The notes beneath the pieces were generated by a model. It did not search any database. It was not told the DNA's origin and was given only the letters and a program-made list of their open reading frames with translations. Below are positions 34,325 to 43,042 of a DNA stretch of 64,000 nucleotides, one piece after another. The stretch comes from JAMXLO01 sp963791495 (GTDB lineage: Bacteria > Pseudomonadota > Alphaproteobacteria > Acetobacterales > Acetobacteraceae): assembly GCA_963791495.1 (NCBI GenBank), contig CAWBST010000021.1, positions 248,001 to 312,000 on the forward strand. The letters run 5' to 3'. The position numbers were made by a program, and so were the translations under genes. Numbering within the stretch: the first letter of the stretch is position 1; the number at the start of each line of letters is the position of its first letter.

Positions 34325-35371
34325 TTGGCCAAGCACAAGATCGCGACGCCCGCGGGCGCCAGCTTCACCGTTGCGGGCGGCGGCTACGACCTGGAGATGG
34401 AGCCGCTGGAAGGCATCGACTGTGAGATCGTCGAAGGTCCGACCGACGAGGACGGCTTCATCAGGTTCGCTCAGGACGCCGATGCCATCTATGCGAAGGG
34501 CATCCGCTTCACCAAGAAGATCATCGACGGCCTGCCGGAACGGTGTCGCGGCATCATCCTTGGCAGCGTCGGCGTCGACAGCGTCGACGTGAAGGCGGCC
34601 ACCGAGCGCGGCATCCCGGTCACCAACTGTCCTGATACGTTCATCGAGGAAGTCGCCGACCACGCGATGATGCTGCTGTTGTCCACCTTCCGCCGTACCA
34701 TCGAGCAGGATCGCATGGTGCGCGATGGAAAGTGGCGCGAAGGCCGTCCGGCGCTGCTGCAAATTCCGCGCCTGATGGGCCAAACGCTGGGCCTGGTCTC
34801 GTTCGGCCACGTCGCCCGTGCGGTCGCCAAGCGCGCCAAGCCATTCGGTCTGCGCATCCTCGCCTACGACCCGTTCATCGAGGAGCTGGTCATGGTGGAG
34901 CATGGCGTTGTCCCCTGCACGCTCGAAGAGGTGCTGTCGCAGTCCGACTTTATTTCCATGCATGCGCCGGCGCGGCCCGAGGTCGAGGGCATGCTCGGCG
35001 AGAAGCACTTCCGGCAGATGAAGAAGACAGCGATCTTCATCAACACCGGTCGCGGCCCGACGGTGCAGGAGGTCGCGCTGATCAAAGCACTCGAGGAAAA
35101 ATGGATCGCCTATGCCGGCCTCGACGTGCTGGAGACCGAGCCGCCCGGCAACAACAATCCGCTGCTGAAGATGGACAACGTCATCCTGAGTGCCCATACG
35201 GCGTCCGCATCCGCACGCTTCGATCCTGCGCGCAAGCGGCATGTCGGGCGCGAGCTGGCGCTTGTGCTTGAAGGCAAGTGGCCGATGAGCTGCGTCAACC
35301 CGGCGGTGCTGCAGAACACCAAGCTGCGTCGCTGGCAGCCCGTGTCGATGGAGCGCGGACCGAATAGCTGA
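34325..35371 (+). CDS. NAD-dependent D-2-hydroxyacid dehydrogenase (C-terminal binding protein family)
   Basis: 348 residues. The Rossmann segment reads GLVSFG at residues 156-161, where Ser replaces the second Gly of the usual GxGxxG. The catalytic Arg (INTGRGPTVQE), Glu (DVLETEPPG) and His (ILSAHTAS) are present. It should interconvert a 2-hydroxy and a 2-oxo acid. TTG at 34325 follows AGGAGGAG, 13 bp after the enolase-family gene. Its last 108 bp recur at 37764-37871. Confidence 0.86.
   Translation: MAKHKIATPAGASFTVAGGGYDLEMEPLEGIDCEIVEGPTDEDGFIRFAQDADAIYAKGIRFTKKIIDGLPERCRGIILGSVGVDSVDVKAATERGIPVTNCPDTFIEEVADHAMMLLLSTFRRTIEQDRMVRDGKWREGRPALLQIPRLMGQTLGLVSFGHVARAVAKRAKPFGLRILAYDPFIEELVMVEHGVVPCTLEEVLSQSDFISMHAPARPEVEGMLGEKHFRQMKKTAIFINTGRGPTVQEVALIKALEEKWIAYAGLDVLETEPPGNNNPLLKMDNVILSAHTASASARFDPARKRHVGRELALVLEGKWPMSCVNPAVLQNTKLRRWQPVSMERGPNS
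35264..35371 (+). repeat. 108-bp direct repeat, copy A (3' end of the dehydrogenase gene)
   Basis: Identical to 37764-37871 except at 35270, 35277, 35282 and 35339, that is 104 of 108 positions. It includes the stop codon and ends exactly there. The offset between copies is 2500 bp. Confidence 0.95.
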
Positions 35372-35431
35372 GCCACGGAGAATTCCGCCCACTCTGCCAG
35401 TTCGCGCCGGCACGTAGCTCTCAACATGGAT

Positions 35432-35464
35432 CGAGCGAGGCGACTTAGACTGTCGCCTCGCTCG
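35432..35464. terminator. Perfect 13-bp inverted repeat after the ThDP operon
   Basis: CGAGCGAGGCGAC and GTCGCCTCGCTCG surround the loop TTAGACT, 60 bp after the dehydrogenase stop. No T-run follows, so it is at best a U-poor terminator or an RNA-protecting hairpin. The stem is directly visible; the role is inferred. Confidence 0.5.
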
Positions 35465-35544
35465 CTCGCGCATTCTCAGCTTGTAGCAGTTCCGCCCTCT
35501 GCTTTAACCTTTGAGACGACGATGTCGTCTTGAGGAGTAGTCTT

Positions 35545-36101
35545 ATGCGGTCTCGATTTTACGTGGCTGTCGTGCCGGCGTGCTTACTCTTAGGTATCGG
35601 AACGAGTAGCGCAGCCCAGCCGCAGCAAAAGCCAAAACAGACGCTGAACTGATCGCAAACGCCATGCCAGCGGCGCCACCATCGGTTTCTCGCGAAGCGA
35701 CAGTCATCGCCATGGACGGCGATAAGGTCCGAACTCTTCGAACCGGCAAGAACTAATATACCTGCGTACCCGATGACCCCGGTTCACCGGGCAATGATCC
35801 GATGTGCCTGGATCGGAATGCGATGCTATGGCTTCAGGCCTGGATGGATCACAAGGACGCTCCGAAGGGCAAGATGGGCCTCGTATACATGTTGCAGGGC
35901 GGCTCGGATGCGAGCAACGATGATCCCTTCGCGACCTCGCCACCCGCTGGGAAGACCTGGGTGACGACCGGTCCGCATGTGATGGTGGTTGGGATGGCCG
36001 GCATGCTGGACGATCTGCCGAAATCGCCCGGCGATCCGAAGAAGCCGTTCATCATGTGGGGCAGCACCTCATACGAACACGTCATGATGCCGGTCAGATG
36101 A
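35545..36101 (+). pseudogene. Broken gene for a small exported protein
   Basis: ATG 35545 starts a signal peptide (MRSRFYVAVVPACLLLGIGT) and stops after 36 codons. In another frame the protein continues (TDAELIANAMPAAPPSVSRE), meets an in-frame TAA at 35754, then runs through YTCVPDDPGSPGNDPMCLDR and GPHVMVVGMAGMLDDLPKSP to 36101. It resembles an uncharacterised secreted family with a CVPDDP...ND-MCLD pattern. One frameshift plus one nonsense codon mark it as dead. It lies within the segment bounded by the 108-bp repeats. Confidence 0.65.
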
Positions 36102-36128
36102 TTCCGTCGTGAACAAGGCCGGCAAACA

Positions 36129-37658
36129 ATGCGGCATCATATCATCATCGGCGCGGGAACGGCGGGAGGCATCATTGCAGCCCGCCTGTCCGAAGACCCG
36201 AACTCGAAAGTTCTGCTGCTGGAGGCGGGGCCGGACTATGAGACAATAGCGGGAACCCCAGCGGCTCTGTTGGACTCCAAGAACATCGCAGGGCCTCCGC
36301 ACGACTGGGGCTACACCGCGATTCCAATCGAGGGTCGCACGATGCCCTATCAGCGTGGCAAGGTGGTCGGTGGGACATCGGCCATCAATGCCGCTGCGGC
36401 GTTGTTGCCTCGGCCGGCCGATTTTGGTGCGTGGGCCGAACTTGGCAACGTCGAATGGCGCTTCGATGCTGTCAGGCCGTACTTTCAGCACCTCGAATCC
36501 GACCCACATGGGCAAGGGCCGCATCACGGTCGCAATGGCCCGATTCCGATCGCGCGCTACAGCGAAGGCGATCTTATCCCAATACAACGAGCATTTTTCG
36601 ATGGCTGTCTCGCTGCCGGATTGCCGAAGGTCGACGACCACAACGATCTGGAGAGTTCGGGGGTGGGCCCCTGGCCGATGAACCGATCCGGCGACACGCG
36701 CATCTCCACGTTGCTTTCGCACGTCAACCACGCGCGTACGCGGAACAACCTGACCATTCGCGCCAACTGCCCGGTTGATCGCCTCCTGTTCGAGGGCGAT
36801 CGGGTCTGTGGCGTACAGCTTGTCGATGGCAGCGTTCAAGAAGGCGACAGAGTGACGCTCTGCGCGGGCTCCATCGGATCACCGGCAATCTTGATGCGCT
36901 CGGGTGTCGGTCCGGCTCGCGAGTTGGAAGCACTTGGCATCCAGTCAATCATCGATCTGCCCGGAGTAGGTGCTCGCATATGGGACCACGCGGCAGTGCC
37001 GATCCGGCTGGTGCCGAACCCAGGCGAGTGTGTCATCGGCCGCGATCCTCGCTTTCAGGTCATGGCGCGTTTTACGGCGCCGGGCTCCTCGCGGCCGGAC
37101 GACATGCAATTGGTAATGACGACCCATCTCGATCTGCGCTCGACGCCGTCGCTGATTGAGGAAGCGGGAGTTCCCGTGGTCGCCGCGTTGCGAGTGGCGC
37201 TGATGCTGCCGCTCGGCCACGGCCGGCTGTCGCTTCAGAGCCCTGATCCGGCGGCGCAACCGAAGATAGACCTGAATTACTGCTGCCATCCCGAGGATCG
37301 GCATCGGCTCATCGAAGGCGTCCGCTTCGCGTGGAAGGTTCTGCGGACTGGGCCGATGGCGAACGCCTACCAACGAATTGCCGGCATTTCGGAGGACGTG
37401 GTCGGATCGAATGAGCGGTTGGAGAACTACGTGCGGGCGAACATTGGAACGTATTGCCACGCATCTGGCACAGCGCCGATCGGGGCCGACCAGAATCCGT
37501 ACGCGGTTCTCGATCAGAAATGCAAGGTTCGAGGCGCCCAGAACCTGTACGTCGCGGATGCCTCGGCATTCCCAATGATACCGAGCGCGGTTCCGAACCT
37601 CACTGTGATGATGCTGGCCGAGCGTGTAGCCGGTTGGCTGAAGGCGACGCCACCATAA
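36129..37658 (+). CDS. GMC family FAD-dependent oxidoreductase (choline dehydrogenase-like)
   Basis: 509 residues. The FAD motif is HHIIIGAGTAGGIIAARLSE at residues 3-22, followed by the GMC signatures PYQRGKVVGGTSAINAAAAL and CAGSIGSPAILMRSGVGPA. The C-terminal region has His in GTYCHASGTAPIG and ASAFPMIPSAVPNLTVMMLA. It oxidises an alcohol group with FAD. Flanked by a dead exported-protein gene and copy B of the 108-bp repeat, so it may have arrived with the inserted segment. Confidence 0.87.
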   Translation: MRHHIIIGAGTAGGIIAARLSEDPNSKVLLLEAGPDYETIAGTPAALLDSKNIAGPPHDWGYTAIPIEGRTMPYQRGKVVGGTSAINAAAALLPRPADFGAWAELGNVEWRFDAVRPYFQHLESDPHGQGPHHGRNGPIPIARYSEGDLIPIQRAFFDGCLAAGLPKVDDHNDLESSGVGPWPMNRSGDTRISTLLSHVNHARTRNNLTIRANCPVDRLLFEGDRVCGVQLVDGSVQEGDRVTLCAGSIGSPAILMRSGVGPARELEALGIQSIIDLPGVGARIWDHAAVPIRLVPNPGECVIGRDPRFQVMARFTAPGSSRPDDMQLVMTTHLDLRSTPSLIEEAGVPVVAALRVALMLPLGHGRLSLQSPDPAAQPKIDLNYCCHPEDRHRLIEGVRFAWKVLRTGPMANAYQRIAGISEDVVGSNERLENYVRANIGTYCHASGTAPIGADQNPYAVLDQKCKVRGAQNLYVADASAFPMIPSAVPNLTVMMLAERVAGWLKATPP

Positions 37659-37763
37659 GCATGCGACTTTGCCGTGATGCCTCGCGGGATCAGCGCCGTC
37701 GCGTCGCCGAACGAGACTCCTTACTGGCGCGTCCACATGGCGTCATGAAGGCCAATCAAATAC

Positions 37764-37871
37764 GTGCTTAAAGGCAGGTGGGCGATGAGCTGCGTCAACC
37801 CGGCGGTGCTGCAGAACACCAAGCTGCGTCGCTGGCAGTCCGTGTCGATGGAGCGCGGACCGAATAGCTGA
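37764..37871 (+). repeat. 108-bp direct repeat, copy B
   Basis: A detached copy of the last 36 codons of the 2-hydroxyacid dehydrogenase (to its stop), 96% identical to 35264-35371 and exactly 2500 bp away. It has no gene body in front of it. It abuts the 3' end of the minus-strand MCP gene. Confidence 0.95.
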
Positions 37872-37883
37872 CAAGGAGCCCGA

Positions 37884-39590
37884 TCAGGCGGCGACCGCCG
37901 TTTCCGTATTCGCCATCGCACTCAGGAACTGGGTCACCTCCCCGCGCAGCGTGTCGGCATCGCGACCCACGTCGCCCGCGCCCTCCAGCACCTTGGCGCT
38001 CGCCGCGTCGGTCAGTTCGGAGATCGACGACACGTCCTGCATGGCCCGTGTCGCGTCCTGCGTGGCCGCAGTGACGTTCTGCACGCTGGCGGCGATCTCC
38101 CGTGTCGCCGCCGCCTGCTGCTCTACCGCCGCCGCGATCGCAGTGGCAACCTCGTTCACCTCGCCAATTGAGGCGGTCACGTCACGCACCGCGCTCACAG
38201 CCTCGCCGGTGGTAGCACGGATCGCGGTGATCTGGGTGGCGATCTCGTCTGTGGCCTTGGCGGTCTGCGTTGCCAGCGCCTTCACCTCGCCTGCCACTAC
38301 GGCGAAGCCCTTGCCCGCCTCGCCGGCGCGCGCCGCCTCGATCGTCGCATTCAGCGCCAGCAGGTTGGTGCGGCTGGCGATGTCCGTGATCAGCCTCACC
38401 ACGTCGCCGACCCGGTCTGCCGCAGCGGCCATGCCGCCGACCTTGGTATCGGTGACTCCGGCGCGTTCCACCGCCTCGTTCGCAGCCGCACTCGCGCGCC
38501 CCACCTGCTGACTGATCTCGTTGATGCTGGATGACATCTGTTCGGCCGCAGCCGACACGGCACCGAGATTGGTCGCCGAGGTGGTGGCGCCCTCGGCTGC
38601 ACGCGCGGCGCTGTCACGCGTGCGATGCGCGGCATCCGACATCTCGGCCGCCGTCGCGCGCATCGTCTCCGCGGATCGCGCAAGGCTGGCCATGACGCCG
38701 GCAGCAGAGGTGCCGAAGTCCTGAGTATAGCGATCCATTGCCGCCTGACGCCGCGCCTTCAGCGCCTGCTCCTTCTCCGTCGCGGCCTGCAGGCTACGCG
38801 CCTCGTCGGCGTTGGATTTGAACACCAGCATTGCCTGCGCCATCTGGCCGACCTCGTCCGTGCGGTCGGCGGCCGGAATCTCGGTCGTCAGATCCCCACC
38901 AGCCAACCGTCGCATTGCCCCGGTCATCGCCACGATCGGCCGTGAGATCATCCGACCGAGCAGGGTCGAAGCAGCTATCGAAAACAGGACCGCGAGTGCA
39001 GCACTTATGATGGTGGTCAGTCGCCGCGCATGCATCAGACCCGACAACTGCTCATCGATGGCATCGTCGAGTTCCACCGCCGCAGCAACCAGACCGGACA
39101 CCTTCTGCTCGGCCGCCCCGAACTTCTGTTCGGCGTCGGTCATGAACATCGTGGCGTTGAAGGCATCCTCCTCGACAAACGACGCTGCCTGCAGCGCAGC
39201 ATTGGAATAGGCGTCGACGGCCTTCGACGCCTCGGTCACGAGCTGGCTATCGAGCGGCAGTCCCTCAAGCTTGAGTGTAGCGAGCTTCTGCCGCGAACGG
39301 CTGATCGCCTGTACTGCGTCATTCTTGGCCGCCCTGACGATGCCGACCTCGACATTCTGCGACTTGAGATTGATGGCCCGGTACAACGCCGCCTGACCAC
39401 GCGCGAGGTCGATCCAGGCGTCGCGCCCCTGACTCATCAGGTCGGTCGACTTGCCTTGAAGATCGTTTGCTCCCTGGAATGCGCTGAAGCTTGTTATGGC
39501 CAGTACCGCCATGCCGAGCACGACGAGTGCGCTGATCGAGGTCGAGATCAGCGACTTCGCCGTGATCGGCAGATTGTTGAGCACTTTCAT
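37884..39590 (-). CDS. Methyl-accepting chemotaxis protein
   Basis: 568 residues. TM1 is at about 12-33, a helical periplasmic region (4HB_MCP-like) at about 35-188, TM2 at about 190-212, and HAMP at about 213-265 (MISRPIVAMTGAMRRLAGGD). The signalling domain carries the conserved tip NLLALNATIEAARAGEAGKG. It should control CheA in response to a periplasmic stimulus. The adjacent upstream gene encodes a secreted single-Cache protein that may be its ligand-binding partner. No other che genes are in the window. Confidence 0.92.
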   Translation of the reverse strand: MKVLNNLPITAKSLISTSISALVVLGMAVLAITSFSAFQGANDLQGKSTDLMSQGRDAWIDLARGQAALYRAINLKSQNVEVGIVRAAKNDAVQAISRSRQKLATLKLEGLPLDSQLVTEASKAVDAYSNAALQAASFVEEDAFNATMFMTDAEQKFGAAEQKVSGLVAAAVELDDAIDEQLSGLMHARRLTTIISAALAVLFSIAASTLLGRMISRPIVAMTGAMRRLAGGDLTTEIPAADRTDEVGQMAQAMLVFKSNADEARSLQAATEKEQALKARRQAAMDRYTQDFGTSAAGVMASLARSAETMRATAAEMSDAAHRTRDSAARAAEGATTSATNLGAVSAAAEQMSSSINEISQQVGRASAAANEAVERAGVTDTKVGGMAAAADRVGDVVRLITDIASRTNLLALNATIEAARAGEAGKGFAVVAGEVKALATQTAKATDEIATQITAIRATTGEAVSAVRDVTASIGEVNEVATAIAAAVEQQAAATREIAASVQNVTAATQDATRAMQDVSSISELTDAASAKVLEGAGDVGRDADTLRGEVTQFLSAMANTETAVAA

Positions 39591-39622
39591 TGATCAGAGG
39601 TGTCCAGTTCCGGATCTCGCCA

Positions 39623-40072
39623 CTACTTCGCGTAGGCGCCGACACCCACGATGTATTCACCGACACGCACTTCGTACATGGTCTTTGGCTCGACCGCCTT
39701 GGTGAGAGGGTTCTGCCATTTGAAGTTGACCCAGCCCGTATCCTTGATCTCGTGGATCTCCCGGTTGAATGCCTTGCCGTCGACGTCCCTCAGATCGAGC
39801 ATCGGCTTGCCGATCAGACCCGCATTGGTCCCGTGCGCCACCATGACACCGTTGGAATCCTGCACAGTCACATACAGGTCGCGGTCGTGCCACGGTCCAT
39901 CCTTGGCATCGAACTCAGGGAACGCCTTGTCGGGTCCGGCTGACTTCAGGTATTCGGCTGCCTTGATCGCCATCGCCTTGGCGTCATCGGGCGTCGCCTG
40001 ACCCGCGGCATACACCGCCGGAGCCAACAGCAGCGGGACAGCGAACAGCACGTACGACAGAACTGGTTTCAT
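39623..40072 (-). CDS. Secreted single-Cache-domain protein
   Basis: 149 residues with a signal peptide at about 1-23 (VLFAVPLLLAPAVYAAG) and one Cache_2-like domain: AAEYLKSAGPDKAFPEFDAK, DLYVTVQDSNGVMVAHGTNA and the closing GEYIVGVGAYAK. No membrane anchor or signalling domain follows. Next to the MCP and 32 bp upstream in the same direction, so probably co-transcribed. It may bind a small ligand such as an organic acid; ligand unknown. Confidence 0.83.
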   Translation of the reverse strand: MKPVLSYVLFAVPLLLAPAVYAAGQATPDDAKAMAIKAAEYLKSAGPDKAFPEFDAKDGPWHDRDLYVTVQDSNGVMVAHGTNAGLIGKPMLDLRDVDGKAFNREIHEIKDTGWVNFKWQNPLTKAVEPKTMYEVRVGEYIVGVGAYAK

Positions 40073-40222
40073 CCTGGCACCTCAGCTGATTGCGTGATGC
40101 GCCACGACAGCAGAGCTTGGTTAAGGCTTGATTGACGCTGCCGGGCCGCAGCTCAGATCCGCATAGGCACCCATCCGCTCGAATAGCGCACCGAGCGGCC
40201 GCATCACGGCCGAAAGAATCCG

Positions 40223-41269
40223 CTAGAGTTGCGCCGCGCCCGCCATACGCACGCACTTGCGCATCAGTGAGGGCAGCGCTTCATGTGCCAGCGCCGCGAT
40301 CGGATAGGCAAAGCCCGGCGCGTCGATGTGCGCCACGCGCGCGGCAAACAGGTCGATCGTCAGCTCGAAATGAGTGAAGCCGTGGCGCACCTGGCCGGCG
40401 GGCTGCCATGCGGCCGGCATGGGCGCGAGCGCAAGCGCCTCCGCGATGTCCCACCGTTCGGCGCGCCAGTCGGTGCCGGGCAGTTCCGTCATGCCGCCGA
40501 GCAGCCCCTCGGGCGGACGGCGACGCAACAGCACGTTGTGGTCCGCGTCGGTCAGCCAGAAGTGCACGCCATGGCGGCGCGGCCGCTCCCGCCGGACTGC
40601 CCTGCGCGGCAGCTCGGCAGCGATGCCGGCGCGCCGGCCGGCACAATCCGACATCCAAGGGCACAGCGCGCAGGCCGGCGTCGCTGGTGTGCACACCATC
40701 GCGCCAAGATCGAACAGCGCCTGAGCGAAGTCGGACGGCCTCGCCCGCGCTGCCGGATGGTCGCCGAGCCGTGCCGCGAGGTCTCGCAACAGCGGCTTCG
40801 CTTTGGGTAGTTGTTCGTCGACCGCGAACAGCCGCGCCACGACGCGCTCGACATTGCCGTCGACCGGCACGGCCGGAACGCCGAAGGCGATCGCCCCGAT
40901 TGCCGCGGCGGTGTAATCGCCGATCCCCGGCAATGCACGCAGCCCAGCCGCATCGCGTGGGAACCCACCCGCCGCAACCACCGCGCGGGCACAGGCGTGC
41001 AGATTGCGGGCGCGAGCGTAGTAGCCGAGCCCCGCCCAGGCCGCGAGAACGTCCTCCAGCGGCGCGGCGGCCAGCGACCGGATGGTCGGGAAACGGATCA
41101 AGAATTTTTCATAGTACGAGATCGTCGCCGCAACGGTGGTCTGCTGCAGCATGATCTCGCTGAGCCAGACGTGGTATGGATCGGCGGTCTCGCCCGGGGC
41201 AGCGCGCCAGGGCAGTGACCTGCGGTGTCGGTCATACCAGGTGAGCAGCGACGTGGCTGGGAAGGACAC
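40223..41269 (-). CDS. mutY: A/G-specific adenine glycosylase
   Basis: 348 residues. The helix-hairpin-helix PGIGDYTAAAIGAIAFGVPA leads to the catalytic Asp in VPVDGNVERV, with the catalytic Glu in WLSEIMLQQTTV. A [4Fe-4S] cluster is formed by C-x6-C-x2-C-x5-C (CTPATPACALCPWMSDC), followed by a NUDIX-like C-terminal domain. It removes adenine mispaired with 8-oxoguanine. GTG start at 41267-41269. Divergent from dciA, 10 bp apart. Confidence 0.93.
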   Translation of the reverse strand: MSFPATSLLTWYDRHRRSLPWRAAPGETADPYHVWLSEIMLQQTTVAATISYYEKFLIRFPTIRSLAAAPLEDVLAAWAGLGYYARARNLHACARAVVAAGGFPRDAAGLRALPGIGDYTAAAIGAIAFGVPAVPVDGNVERVVARLFAVDEQLPKAKPLLRDLAARLGDHPAARARPSDFAQALFDLGAMVCTPATPACALCPWMSDCAGRRAGIAAELPRRAVRRERPRRHGVHFWLTDADHNVLLRRRPPEGLLGGMTELPGTDWRAERWDIAEALALAPMPAAWQPAGQVRHGFTHFELTIDLFAARVAHIDAPGFAYPIAALAHEALPSLMRKCVRMAGAAQL

Positions 41270-41279
41270 AGGGAACGGT

Positions 41280-41753
41280 ATGAACAGCGACGAACGTCAC
41301 GTCTATGGCCCGCGCCCGGTCAGTGCGCTGATGCCGCGCCTGACCCGCGCCGCGTTCCGGCGTCGCGCGCCGGCAACCGCCCAGGTTCTGGCCGATTGGT
41401 CCGCGATTGTGGGTCCTGCGATCGCCGCGGTGACCACGCCGCGGCGGTTGGCCTCGGGCACTCTCACCATCGCCTGCGCCGGGCCCATCGCGATGGAGCT
41501 GCAGCACATGGCCGGCGAGGTGATCGCCCGGATCAACACCCATCTCGGCAGCCAGGTGGTGACCACGCTCCGCTTCGTGCAGACTCCTGAACTGGCGCAG
41601 CCCCCTTCCCTCTCGCCGCCATCGCCTGATCCCGCGAAGCTGGCCGCGGTCGACGCCTCGGTGGGGGGATTGCCCGAGGGCGAGCTGCGTGGCGCACTGG
41701 CCTCTCTGGGCCACGCGATGGCCACGTCACCCAACCGACCGAGGTCCTCATGA
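41280..41753 (+). CDS. dciA: DciA family protein (DUF721)
   Basis: 157 residues with the DUF721 core: RRRAPATAQVLADWSAIVGP, TPRRLASGTLTIACAGPIAM and ELQHMAGEVIARINTHLG. DciA loads or activates the replicative helicase DnaB in bacteria without DnaC. A proline-rich tail follows the domain. It overlaps the DsbA-like gene by 4 bp (ATGA). The order mutY / dciA-dsbA-smc is conserved in alphaproteobacteria. Confidence 0.85.
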   Translation: MNSDERHVYGPRPVSALMPRLTRAAFRRRAPATAQVLADWSAIVGPAIAAVTTPRRLASGTLTIACAGPIAMELQHMAGEVIARINTHLGSQVVTTLRFVQTPELAQPPSLSPPSPDPAKLAAVDASVGGLPEGELRGALASLGHAMATSPNRPRSS

Positions 41754-42397
41754 CGCTGACTCGCCGTTCGACCATGACCATTGCCGGGGGCACGGTTGCC
41801 GCCGGCGTATTCGGCCATCTCGGGCGGGTCGTGTCGCTGGCGCCAGCGGCTGCCCTGGCCGCCACACCAGCGGAGGACCAGCACAAGGCGGAGCGGACTC
41901 TCGGCGACCCGGCAGCCAAGATGACAGTGCTCGAGTTCTTTTCGTTGACCTGCACCCACTGCGCCGCCTTCGCCCGCGAAACCATGCCGGACGTCGAGAA
42001 GGACATGATCGCACCGGGCAAGGTGCGGTTCGTGTTTCACGACTTCCCGCTCGATCAGGTGGCGCTGACCGCCGCTATGGTGGCGCGCTACCTGCCGCCG
42101 GCACAGTACTACCCGTTCATCACGGCGCTGTTGGCCAGCCAGGACCGCTGGGCGTTCGCCCGCGGCGCCAACACCACCGAGGAGATCTGGAAGCTTGCCG
42201 CGCTCGCCGGCATGGGCCGCGCTACCTTCGACCAGGCGGTCGCCGACACCGACCTCAAGAACTGGATCCTGCAGCAGCAGCAGGCCGACCAGGACCACTG
42301 GAAGATCGACTCGACCCCGAGCTTCGTCATGAATGGCCAGAAGTACGCCGGCGAGATGAGCTACGACGCATTTCGCAAGCTGCTGCCGGAAGGGTAG
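41750..42397 (+). CDS. DsbA family thiol:disulfide protein, first copy
   Basis: 215 residues. A twin-arginine-like signal (LTRRSTMTIAGG) and hydrophobic stretch lead to the thioredoxin fold with active site SLTCTHCAAFARETMPDV (CTHC). DSTPSFVMNGQKYAGEMSYD holds the cis-Pro. It should be periplasmic and oxidise or shuffle disulfides in exported proteins. It closely resembles the next gene, so the two arose by tandem duplication. Confidence 0.88.
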   Translation: MTLTRRSTMTIAGGTVAAGVFGHLGRVVSLAPAAALAATPAEDQHKAERTLGDPAAKMTVLEFFSLTCTHCAAFARETMPDVEKDMIAPGKVRFVFHDFPLDQVALTAAMVARYLPPAQYYPFITALLASQDRWAFARGANTTEEIWKLAALAGMGRATFDQAVADTDLKNWILQQQQADQDHWKIDSTPSFVMNGQKYAGEMSYDAFRKLLPEG

Positions 42398-42447
42398 CGG
42401 AACAGCTTGCCGGCTTGGTCGCTGACCTACTAGATTTAGCGACGAAC

Positions 42448-43029
42448 ATGGCAATTCCCCGCCGATCCCTACTATACATGGCGTTGGCCGCGCCGGCTCT
42501 GGCAGCCTCGGCCGATGTCGTCAGGGCCGAGCGGAGCATAGGGAGCCCGCAGGCGCGGCTGACCACGATCGAGTGGTTCTCGCTTACCTGCCCGCACTGC
42601 GCCGCCTTCGCTCGCGAGGCACTGCCGGTACTCAGGGCGAAATGGGTCACGCCGGGCAAGCTGCGCTGGGTATTCCGTGATTTCCCAACCGACATGGCGG
42701 CGCTCCAGGCCGCCATGGTGGCGCGCTATCTGCCGGCCGAGCGGTACGACCACTTCATCGACACGCTGTTCGCGAACCAGGACCGCTGGGTGTTCGGACC
42801 CGGCAGCGTGGCGGACTCTCTCTGGCCCCTGGCGAGCGATGCCGGGATGGATCGGACCACTTTCGACCGCGCCCTGGTCGATCACGGGCTGCAGGACTGG
42901 ATCGTCGGACAGGCCCTGGAGGCCGAGTCGCGGTGGCACGTTGACGCGACTCCCAGCTTCGTGATCAACGGCAAGCTGTATACTGGGGCTATGACCGCCG
43001 ACCAATTTGCTACAATTCTCGCCGGTTAG
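42448..43029 (+). CDS. DsbA family thiol:disulfide protein, second copy
   Basis: 193 residues starting MAIPRRSLLYMALAAPALAA (possible Tat/Sec signal), with active site SLTCPHCAAFAREALPVL (CPHC, the DsbA-type dipeptide Pro-His). DATPSFVINGKLYTG carries the cis-Pro. The active-site dipeptide differs from the first copy (TH versus PH), which usually changes redox potential, so the pair may be an oxidase and an isomerase or reductase. Ends 13 bp before the smc start. Confidence 0.88.
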   Translation: MAIPRRSLLYMALAAPALAASADVVRAERSIGSPQARLTTIEWFSLTCPHCAAFAREALPVLRAKWVTPGKLRWVFRDFPTDMAALQAAMVARYLPAERYDHFIDTLFANQDRWVFGPGSVADSLWPLASDAGMDRTTFDRALVDHGLQDWIVGQALEAESRWHVDATPSFVINGKLYTGAMTADQFATILAG

Positions 43030-43042
43030 CGGAGGGTCCTCC

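Noticed and set aside
31615..34368. A 917-codon open frame antisense to the ThDP/enolase/dehydrogenase operon
   Set aside because: Long antisense frames arise from high third-position G+C. Its translation is Arg/His/Gln-rich with no family motifs, while the sense genes have clear catalytic residues.
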